Assembly: GCF_001426905.1 (NCBI RefSeq)
Contig: NZ_LMFQ01000024.1
Span: 128,668 to 192,667, forward strand
DNA length: 64,000 nt
Reading direction: 5' to 3'
DNA from: Caulobacter sp. Root1455
GTDB lineage: Bacteria > Pseudomonadota > Alphaproteobacteria > Caulobacterales > Caulobacteraceae
Part shown: in pieces, positions 10,518 to 17,649 of the stretch
Position numbering within the stretch: the first letter of the stretch is position 1
How the letters are laid out: each line of letters begins with the position of its first letter
The notes under the pieces: model-generated
Database searches by the model: none
What the model was told of the DNA's origin: nothing
Seen by the model: the letters and a program-made list of their open reading frames with translations, nothing else
Translations under genes and position numbers: made by a program

Positions 10518-12284
10518 TTAGTTTGGGTTGACGTAGGTCAATTGCGCCGTGAGGTCCTGGCTCGCCGAGAAGGACAGGTTCTTGAACGTGAAGGCGTCGT
10601 TTCCAGGGAAAACCCAGGCCCGGTAACCGTTGATGGTATTGGTCAATTCATCGACGTAGCGGGTGAAAGCGGTGTCGATATAGGCTGAGAGGTCGGTGGA
10701 GACGCTGGTCAGTCCATTCTTGACCTTGTCCTCAAAGCCGAACTTTCCAAGGATGCCTTGCGGATCGAAATCCCACCGCGCCGATTGATTGGCAACGCTG
10801 TTTGTTTGCGTGACCTGCAGGGCGCCGTTCTGCTCGACGCCCAGCGTATACAGCACGGTCAGCGTCTTGTCGTAGTAGCTCTTCCCAGACAGATCTGTGT
10901 AGTTGACGAATACTTCGCGATGCTTGAATTCCATGTAAACGACGGCCCGCACCTGGACCCGGATCTGGTTGCCTTTGACGGCGACGTGTCCGGTCAGGGT
11001 GAAGTTGTAGTCGCCCCAGATCTCCACGGCGTGGCTCGCGGATTCGGAATTGTCGTGGGAATTATTCACGAAGCTGAGCGACAGCACGTCGGTGAAGCCG
11101 TCGCCGTCGGGCGGACCGATCGGCGAGACCGGCCTGAACGATTGCGGCGAGGTGGAGCGGCCGCTGGAGTAGTGGATCTTGAAGTCCTCGCCCGAGTGGG
11201 TCATGTGCACGTTCGTTGCGATGCACAGATTGCCCACCTCCGCGTTGATCAGCTTGGCCAGGTAGGTGAAGAAGACGTCGCGACGGACCGCCTGCACGCC
11301 GGAAAATTGGCTCACCTCGTTCAACTCGACCCAGTTCCAAGGGAAGGGCACGGGGACCGGCACGGTGGTCGATTGCGTGCCGATATAGACCAGGGTCGCC
11401 GCGTCCGCCTGGGCGGCCGTTGGATTTTTGATCGGCTGGCCGTTCTGCTTCAGCGGCGAGGCTTCGCGCGACACCGCGCCGAGTTCCAGCGTGGTGGGCC
11501 GCGGGGCCGTCACCGTGAAGCTGTAGCTGAGCACCGGGTCCCCGTTCTGGCGCAGCTGGGTGAAATAGGCGTTCAGGAAGACCGACGAGATCAGGTTCCA
11601 GACCGGCCAGCCCGGCGGAATGTTTTGGATCGTCGGCGACGCCTCCAGGATGGCGGTGTCCAGGTCGAGAAACAGCTTTTGGATGGTGAAGGCGTTCGGC
11701 GCCTGGTGCTGCAGCTGGATGATGCGTTGCTGGACGGCCGGCGGCACGGGGGAATTGGGATTGATCGTGGTGATGTTGAGAAACACGTTGGCCGAGAAGT
11801 ACCAAGGCGCCCCCGACCCGCTGGGTTGCGACTGGTTGATCCACTTGGTGTGCGGTCCGTACTCGAAGCCAACGATCTGGAACTCGGCGCAGAGCAGGTT
11901 GAACAACACCGGGGCGCTGGTTCCATCGCCCAGGGTCGCGATCGGCGGAAGACTGGCCAACGGCACGTCCGGCAGGCCCAGCCGCGCCTTGACCGCACCG
12001 GCGAAGCTGGCCGCCGCCAGGTTGATCAGGTCCTGATTGGTCGAAGGATTCGCGCCGTCGGGGACCGCGAACGGGTCCGATCCCTTGGCGTTGGCGACGA
12101 GCGTTTCATAGGCGATGGGGACGAGATTGTCGCTGTCGTCAAAGACGTAGCAGACAATGACCTCCGGCGCGGAGAGCCCCGCCAGCAGCTGCTTGAGCGT
12201 TGCGTTGACGCTGGTCTGCGTCACGGCGACCACGAGGTCGAAACCATAGTGCGGATCCGACAAGTTCGATTGCGAAACGCTCAT
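10518..12284 (-). CDS. TULIP/P47-like protein (putative)
   Basis: A 588-aa protein without a signal peptide. Its N-terminus (HYGFDLVVAVTQTSVNATLK) recalls the opening of clostridial P47/OrfX proteins, where a tubular lipid-binding (TULIP) fold begins with a G-W/F-D-x-V-x-A pattern followed by a 'VN..L' helix. Its end (WVFPGNDAFTFKNLSFSASQ) also resembles the 'pG...F.f' ending of that group. The centre is a mixture of amphipathic helices and long strands. It heads a two-gene unit with the 1153-aa protein. The family assignment is from remembered patterns and needs a profile search; the gene itself is not in doubt. Confidence 0.8.
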   Translation of the reverse strand: MSVSQSNLSDPHYGFDLVVAVTQTSVNATLKQLLAGLSAPEVIVCYVFDDSDNLVPIAYETLVANAKGSDPFAVPDGANPSTNQDLINLAAASFAGAVKARLGLPDVPLASLPPIATLGDGTSAPVLFNLLCAEFQIVGFEYGPHTKWINQSQPSGSGAPWYFSANVFLNITTINPNSPVPPAVQQRIIQLQHQAPNAFTIQKLFLDLDTAILEASPTIQNIPPGWPVWNLISSVFLNAYFTQLRQNGDPVLSYSFTVTAPRPTTLELGAVSREASPLKQNGQPIKNPTAAQADAATLVYIGTQSTTVPVPVPFPWNWVELNEVSQFSGVQAVRRDVFFTYLAKLINAEVGNLCIATNVHMTHSGEDFKIHYSSGRSTSPQSFRPVSPIGPPDGDGFTDVLSLSFVNNSHDNSESASHAVEIWGDYNFTLTGHVAVKGNQIRVQVRAVVYMEFKHREVFVNYTDLSGKSYYDKTLTVLYTLGVEQNGALQVTQTNSVANQSARWDFDPQGILGKFGFEDKVKNGLTSVSTDLSAYIDTAFTRYVDELTNTINGYRAWVFPGNDAFTFKNLSFSASQDLTAQLTYVNPN

Positions 12285-12450
12285 CGATCATATCCCTGCT
12301 TGGCCACAAGCCCTCGGCGCGCGCCCGTCGGCGGCCAGCCGCCCCGCTCCACGCAAAGCCGGACATAACATCCTATAAGTTGTTATTGTTTTCGAATCGT
12401 TTTTTACGAGTATTGGCCGAGTTTGCTGACGCTTGCCGGCGGGCGGCCCC
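12285..12450. promoter_or_regulatory. upstream region of the P47-like gene with an ATAACA/TGTTAT inverted repeat
   Basis: AT-rich region just upstream of the P47-like gene. It contains a perfect inverted repeat ATAACA (12365-12370) and TGTTAT (12381-12386) separated by 10 bp, 80-100 bp before the start codon. The same arms, 6 bp apart, sit in the promoter of the receptor gene at 20350-20379. No convincing -35/-10 pair could be fixed by eye. Confidence 0.4.
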
Positions 12451-12593
12451 GCCGGCCTTGAGCAAGGCGGCTTCACGGTCGACGAGCTGAAGGAGCGTCG
12501 ATGCAGACGGCGCTCCATGCCGGCGGGCCGGCGGCCAACACCGCCTTCACCGAAGCCTCGGAAATCCTGGCCGAACGGGGCGAGGCGCGCTGA
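12451..12593 (+). pseudogene. remnant of a pcaC 3' end
   Basis: This stretch aligns base for base with the last 47 codons of the intact pcaDC fusion ending at 6917, at roughly three quarters identity. The reading AGLEQGGFTVDELKE is followed by a one-base deletion near 12500, after which the frame resumes as MQTALHAGGPAANTAFTEAS and ends in its own TGA (12591-12593). There is no start codon, no upstream PcaC core and the frame is broken, so it cannot make a decarboxylase. It has the same orientation as the intact copy and brackets the two-gene cassette on its far side. Confidence 0.88.
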
Positions 12594-12618
12594 CGTCGAC
12601 GCCTCTCCCGCTGCCGTC

Positions 12619-13515
12619 CTAGTTCACGCCCTTGCGCTCGACGTGCCAGCCCGGCTTGGCGCAGAGCCCGCAGTCCGCCCCCACGAACATCGCCCGCCCG
12701 GCCTGGTCGCCCTTCAGCCGCCAGTTCAGCCAGGCCACGGCGACTTCGCCGAATGCCCCGCCGCGCGGCTGGCCGTAGACGCCGCCGTGACCCACGCCGT
12801 CCTGGTAGGCGCGAACGGCGGGGATGTGCGTGATGCGGGCGAAGTCGTCATTGGCGTTGGCGAAAGCGATGTCGGTGGCGTCGCCGCTGACATAGATCGC
12901 CGAACCATGCAGGGCCTTCAGGCTCTCCTTGGTCACATTGGCGCCGGGCAGGCCGCCCGTGCCCGTGCCGAGCACGCCGCTGTTCCACACCCCGGTGGTG
13001 GACACGCGCGGATCCGCGGACGCCTCGATCGCCTGCAGGCCGCCGCAGGACATGCCCATCACCGCGATCTTCTTGACGTCGAGAAGCCCCCGGTAGCGGC
13101 TGGCCGGCCGGGCGTTCTCGGCGACCGCCCAGTCGATGGCGTCGATCAGTTGCGAGGCGGTGGTCTTGGGCGGTCCGGTAAGGTCCGGCGCCGGTCGCGG
13201 CGCGTTGGCCGGAGGCGGCGGCTTCGGGCCGACGATCGGCCCGATGGCCACCACCAGATAGCCGTGGCCGGCGATCTCGGTCAGGAACTTGGCGAAGGCG
13301 TCGCCCTCGTTGGCGCAGGCGCCGTTGGCCCAGGCGACGATCGGCAGCGAACCCTTGGCCACGGCGCCCAGGTCGACCGGCCGATAGACGGTGTGGGTCG
13401 GAAGGCCCGGATCACTCTCCATCACGGCCTTGTACGGCGGCGGCGGGGCCTCGGCCGCCAGGGCGGGACCGGTCAGGAACAGGCCCAGCGTCGCGGCCAA
13501 CGTCGAAATCTTCAT
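12619..13515 (-). CDS. secreted alpha/beta hydrolase
   Basis: A 298-aa protein with a signal peptide (MKISTLAATLGLFLTGPALA, cleavage after about residue 20) and an alpha/beta hydrolase core. The nucleophile elbow is GMSCGG (S156); GVGHGG near residue 230 may supply the histidine. The overall look is that of dienelactone-hydrolase or acetylhydrolase-type esterases acting in the periplasm. It is the last gene of the receptor operon and overlaps the P450 by 4 bp. The substrate is unknown; small esters released by the tannase-like partner are a reasonable guess. Confidence 0.85.
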   Translation of the reverse strand: MKISTLAATLGLFLTGPALAAEAPPPPYKAVMESDPGLPTHTVYRPVDLGAVAKGSLPIVAWANGACANEGDAFAKFLTEIAGHGYLVVAIGPIVGPKPPPPANAPRPAPDLTGPPKTTASQLIDAIDWAVAENARPASRYRGLLDVKKIAVMGMSCGGLQAIEASADPRVSTTGVWNSGVLGTGTGGLPGANVTKESLKALHGSAIYVSGDATDIAFANANDDFARITHIPAVRAYQDGVGHGGVYGQPRGGAFGEVAVAWLNWRLKGDQAGRAMFVGADCGLCAKPGWHVERKGVN

Positions 13516-14711
13516 CGGGACTCTCTCGGCAGGGTGAAGCTCAAAGGCGCGGACAGCGCGCCAATCTCGGGGAAGCGGGTCGGGCGGATCTCGCCGTTCA
13601 GATCGAAGCTGGCGGTGCGGGCCAGCAGCTCCTCCAGGGCGATGCGCAGTTGCAGCCGGGCAAGGGACGCGCCCGGGCAGTTATGGGCGCCGCGACCGAA
13701 GGCCAGATGCTCGCCGATATTGGGACGGTTCAGCACGAACCGGTCGGCGTTCTCGAACTTGCGCTCGTCGCGGTTGGCGGACGCGTAGACTAGGGCGATA
13801 GGCTCGCCCGACGGGATCGCCCGCCCCCCGATCACGACGTCCTCCACGGCCGTGCGCGCGAAGCCCCGATAGGGCGTGTACAGCCGCAGGAACTCCTCGA
13901 CCGCCGCCGGGATCAGGCTGGGATCGGCGCGGAGCTGGGCCTGCAAGGCCTGGTCGCGCGACAGATGCACCGCGATGCTGCCGATCATCACCGTCGGCGC
14001 GATGATGCCGACCACCAGAACCTGGCGGATCGTGCCGATGATCATCGTCTCGGGCAGCGGCTCGCCCAGGTATCGCGCGGCCAGCAGCGCGCTGGCGGCG
14101 TCGACAGCCGGGTCCAGCGGCTGGGACCGACGGTCCTCGACCACCGCCTTGGCCATGTCATAGAGCTTGAGGCTGGCCGCCTTGACCACGTCGTCGATAT
14201 TGGCCTGGACGGCGATGTTGTAGTCGCGGCCCACGTCGCTGAGCACCTTGGCCTGATCGTCGGCGATGTTCATCCAGTGGGCGAAGACCCGGATCGGCAG
14301 GTGGCTGGAGAAGTCCGCGCAAATGTCGCCCGCGCCTCGCGCCAGCAAAGGCTCCAGAAGGTCGATGGCGATGCGCCGCGTCGGCGCCTCCATCGCGGCC
14401 ATCCGCTGGGCGTTGAACAGCGGATTGAGCGCGGCGCGATAGGGCGTGTGCTCGGGCGGATCCAGGTGCAGCGGCGGCCGGCGGCCGGTGAACGCCACCT
14501 TGGGCACCACGTTCTGCACCGAAGTGATGAAACGCGCGGCGTCCCCCGCCGCCTCGCGCACGTCGTCATAGGTCATCAGCGCCCAGAAGCCGCCCCAAGC
14601 CCGGCTGTGGGCGACCGGGCACCGGGCGCGCAGGTCGGCGTAGACGGCGTACGGACTGTCGAACGTCTCCGGTTCCAACGGATCGAAATCCTGGTCTGCG
14701 GGCTTGGACAT
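13512..14711 (-). CDS. cytochrome P450 with atypical I-helix
   Basis: A 399-aa soluble bacterial P450. The heme-binding loop FGRGAHNCPG places the cysteine ligand at residue 345, and the K-helix ExxR is E273-R276. The I-helix reads VGIIAPT (234-240), so the usual acid-threonine pair is Ala-Pro-Thr here. It is cotranscribed with esterases and a TonB receptor, suggesting hydroxylation or O-demethylation of an imported plant compound. No ferredoxin or ferredoxin reductase gene is nearby, so electrons must come from partners elsewhere. The CYP family cannot be named by eye. Confidence 0.92.
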   Translation of the reverse strand: MSKPADQDFDPLEPETFDSPYAVYADLRARCPVAHSRAWGGFWALMTYDDVREAAGDAARFITSVQNVVPKVAFTGRRPPLHLDPPEHTPYRAALNPLFNAQRMAAMEAPTRRIAIDLLEPLLARGAGDICADFSSHLPIRVFAHWMNIADDQAKVLSDVGRDYNIAVQANIDDVVKAASLKLYDMAKAVVEDRRSQPLDPAVDAASALLAARYLGEPLPETMIIGTIRQVLVVGIIAPTVMIGSIAVHLSRDQALQAQLRADPSLIPAAVEEFLRLYTPYRGFARTAVEDVVIGGRAIPSGEPIALVYASANRDERKFENADRFVLNRPNIGEHLAFGRGAHNCPGASLARLQLRIALEELLARTASFDLNGEIRPTRFPEIGALSAPLSFTLPRESR

Positions 14712-14719
14712 GGACGCTC

Positions 14720-16072
14720 CTACTCGGGCTTGATGGGCGCGCCCCGACAGGCGCCGCCTCTGATGCAGGGCCGGGCGAACGGCGGCGGCGTGAAGGGCAC
14801 GAAGCGGCCCTGGGCCTCGCCCGCATCCCGGGCGCGGCGATTGAGGGCGGCCGGCGCGGCGTCCCAGCGGCCCGTGTCGATGCGGGCTTCCAGCGTGCGG
14901 ATCGCCGCCAGCCGCTCGCCCGCGCCGAACCGGCAGTGCCCGGCGGCGCCGACGAAGGCCTGGGCGAGGTTGGCGCCGCGCCGGCGGGATTTCACGGCCG
15001 AGGCGTAGGCCGCGTTGGTGCTGACCACGGTCATGCCGTCACCGACATTGTGGACCGTCAGCAACGGACGCTTGATGTCTCCGCTGATCGTGTAGTTGGC
15101 GGACATGTAGGCGACGGCGGCGGGTTCGGCGGCGATGCGCGGCGCCTTGGCCAAGGTCGCCAGGTCGGCGTCGAGATCCAGGCCCGCCTTGGCGTACAGC
15201 GCCTGGACCGCCGGACGGCGGCCGCCGGCGCGAAGCTGGGCGGCGTAGTCGACGCCCATATTCCACGAGAACACCCCGCCGGCTCGGCGCTCCTGGTCCG
15301 CGCGCGGCAGGAAGACGCCCATGACAAAGGCCTCGGCCTGTTGTTCCAACTGCTCGTCGTAGGCGTCGACCTGGGGCTCGGGCGAGGCCGGATCCGTCCA
15401 GCCGGGCAACTGCGCCAGGGCGGACGCCAGGGCGATCCGGGCCCGACCTCGCGGCGTCCGCATCGCCTCGCCCAGGATCGCCTGAGCGGCGGCGCCGTTG
15501 GCGCGATCATCGCCGGTGGCGACCAACCGCAGGTCCGAGTCCGGCGCCAGCAGGGTCTTGAACGCGAAGGCGCCGTCCAGGGCCGTGTTCATCATGCCGA
15601 GCACGCCCGATATGGAGCCGCACAGGGCCAACGCGCCGTCGAGCCGTTCGGGATGACGCTCGGCCAGGGCGACGCTGGTCAGGCCGCCCATGGAGTCGCC
15701 CCAGGCGATGACGCGTTTGGGTTTGCCGTAGCGTGCGACGAACGCGTCCAGCGCCGTCCACTGATCGACCTGCGCCTGCTCCAGCGCCCAGCCGGCCTGG
15801 GAGTAGGACGAGGCCGCCAGGCCGTAGCCCTGGGCCAGATAGAGCTCGCGTTCACCGATGGGCGCGCTCTCGGCCGGTCGCAGGGTCTGCGAATAGCCGT
15901 GGCCGTAGAGCAGCACCGTGCCGTTCCAGTTCGCCGGGGCCTCGACCACCCAATCTCCGCCGCCAGGCAGCGGCCCACGCGTCTCGCCAGACGCCCTCGG
16001 GGTCTGCGCCGCGGCGGGCATCGCGACCAGCGCCGCGGTCATCATCGGCAGAAGGGAGGCGCGCGCGATCAC
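14720..16072 (-). CDS. secreted alpha/beta hydrolase (esterase)
   Basis: A 450-aa exported hydrolase. The start chosen is GTG at 16072, which overlaps the stop of the tannase-like gene as GTGA and puts a good signal peptide (MIARASLLPMMTAALVAMPA) at the N-terminus; the frame is open to an ATG at 16102 but that start adds only charged residues. The nucleophile elbow is AWGDSMGGLTS. The C-terminus ends in a cysteine-containing proline-rich tail. It sits between the tannase-family gene and the P450. Secreted esterase of plant or polymer esters is the likely role; substrate not known. Confidence 0.85.
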   Translation of the reverse strand: MIARASLLPMMTAALVAMPAAAQTPRASGETRGPLPGGGDWVVEAPANWNGTVLLYGHGYSQTLRPAESAPIGERELYLAQGYGLAASSYSQAGWALEQAQVDQWTALDAFVARYGKPKRVIAWGDSMGGLTSVALAERHPERLDGALALCGSISGVLGMMNTALDGAFAFKTLLAPDSDLRLVATGDDRANGAAAQAILGEAMRTPRGRARIALASALAQLPGWTDPASPEPQVDAYDEQLEQQAEAFVMGVFLPRADQERRAGGVFSWNMGVDYAAQLRAGGRRPAVQALYAKAGLDLDADLATLAKAPRIAAEPAAVAYMSANYTISGDIKRPLLTVHNVGDGMTVVSTNAAYASAVKSRRRGANLAQAFVGAAGHCRFGAGERLAAIRTLEARIDTGRWDAAPAALNRRARDAGEAQGRFVPFTPPPFARPCIRGGACRGAPIKPE

Positions 16073-17649
16073 GATGCCTTCCCTTCCCCCGGCGCGGCGC
16101 ACCGGAAGCTTTCGGCCTTGTTCGGATCGCCGCCGATATGGACGGCCTGGCTAGGCCAGACACAGAGCGGACGCTGACGCGTGACCTGGCCGTCCTCCAC
16201 CTGGCTGGCGACGATGCGCTCGGGCGCCCTGCCCTGCTCGACCCAGGCCACCATGGCGCTCAATGCATCGTGGTCGCCATCTCCGATCGGTTCGGGCGTG
16301 GCCGAACCGCCGAACCGGTCAGGTCCCGTCCCGCCGAGGCAGTGATACAGGCCGGGCGCCATCATCAGCCGAGCGAACGATCGCGTCTCTCGGCCCCCGC
16401 CCGTCCTGGCTTCAAGGCCGGCATAGTACTCCAGGCTCTGCTGGGCGATGACCGACGGGTCGAGCCAGCCCTGATAGATCAGCAGCTTGCCGCCCCGGGC
16501 CCTGAAGGCCGAGAGGTCCGTCTTGTTGGTCCAGAGCTTCGCCAGTCTTCGCTGCGCCAGGGCCAGGTCGCCGGCGATCGTGAAGGTCCCGGCGTCCCAG
16601 CTCGAATCGCGGTGCGCGCCGTCGGCGAACATCGCCCGGAGCAACGGCGACGGCGGTCCCGGCCGCGTCCGCACGCCTGGAAAGACGCCGCTGTCGATGG
16701 GCTTTCCGGCCTCGTCGCGCAGCGGGGCGTACGTGATCCGCACCGTGGCCAGCTTGGCCGGCGTCAGGCAGGCTCCGACCGTTCCAGTCGAACAGGCCAA
16801 CACGGCGGGGTCGAACCGGCAGGTCGGGGGATTGGCGACCAGGCCGTCAGCCAGGCCGTCGTCCCGGTCGCAGGCGGCCACGGCCGCCTTGGCCACCAGG
16901 CTCCAGTCGGCGTCGTTCAAGGCCCCCGCCGGGTCGCGCTGGTCGCGCAGCCCAAGCCACATCATCCTCGCCGACAGCGGCGGCATGTTCGGTCCCGGCG
17001 CCCCGACCACCACCCCGTCATAGTCGCCGGGATAGTCCTGGACCTCCTTCAGCCCCTGACGCCCGCCGCCGGAGCAGCCGAGGAAATAGGCATGGGCCGC
17101 GGGACGGCCGTAATAGGCCTCGACCAAGGCGCGGGCGGCCTGGTTGGTCAAATGCTGAGCGCGGTGGGTGTAATCGTCGACCGCCGCGCGATCCAGCATC
17201 CAGTGGGCGTCGGCCGCCTTGTGCCCGCTGTCGGTGGTGACGGCCGCGAAGCCGGCGTCCACCCCACGTCCGAGGTCGGCGTAGTTGTAGATCCCCGCGT
17301 CGCCGCCGACGCCGGCGCCCAGCAGCCGACCGCTCCAAGCCTGGGCGGCGGGCAGCCAGAGCTCGAAGCCGACCCGCCCCTGGATCACGCCCTCGACGCG
17401 GCAGAAGGGCTTGGAGGCGACGCCGTTGTAGGCGGCCTGGGTCGGCGACGACCAGACCGGGCTCGGGGTCACCGCCGTCGCGGCGACCACCCGTACGCCT
17501 CGCCCGGTAAAGCCACGCAACGCCGCGCAGGCGTCGGCGCCCAGCGCGACGGGACGCGCGGATGGCGGGACGGCGGGCGCGTCCGCGCACCCGACGATCA
17601 GCAGGGCCAGCCCCGCCGCCGCCGCGCCGCGCGGATCGCGCCTCACCAT
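16069..17649 (-). CDS. tannase/feruloyl esterase family lipoprotein
   Basis: A 526-aa member of the tannase and feruloyl esterase family, which hydrolyses esters of phenolic acids such as gallate or ferulate. Residues 14-21 end in a lipobox (IVGC, C21), so it is probably a lipoprotein anchored in the outer membrane or periplasm. The nucleophile elbow is GCSGGGRQG (S193), the family form with Cys before Ser. It overlaps the receptor gene upstream by 7 bp and the next hydrolase by 4 bp, which fits uptake plus hydrolysis of one class of ester. Whether it prefers gallate, ferulate or other esters cannot be read from the sequence. Confidence 0.9.
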   Translation of the reverse strand: MVRRDPRGAAAAGLALLIVGCADAPAVPPSARPVALGADACAALRGFTGRGVRVVAATAVTPSPVWSSPTQAAYNGVASKPFCRVEGVIQGRVGFELWLPAAQAWSGRLLGAGVGGDAGIYNYADLGRGVDAGFAAVTTDSGHKAADAHWMLDRAAVDDYTHRAQHLTNQAARALVEAYYGRPAAHAYFLGCSGGGRQGLKEVQDYPGDYDGVVVGAPGPNMPPLSARMMWLGLRDQRDPAGALNDADWSLVAKAAVAACDRDDGLADGLVANPPTCRFDPAVLACSTGTVGACLTPAKLATVRITYAPLRDEAGKPIDSGVFPGVRTRPGPPSPLLRAMFADGAHRDSSWDAGTFTIAGDLALAQRRLAKLWTNKTDLSAFRARGGKLLIYQGWLDPSVIAQQSLEYYAGLEARTGGGRETRSFARLMMAPGLYHCLGGTGPDRFGGSATPEPIGDGDHDALSAMVAWVEQGRAPERIVASQVEDGQVTRQRPLCVWPSQAVHIGGDPNKAESFRCAAPGEGKAS

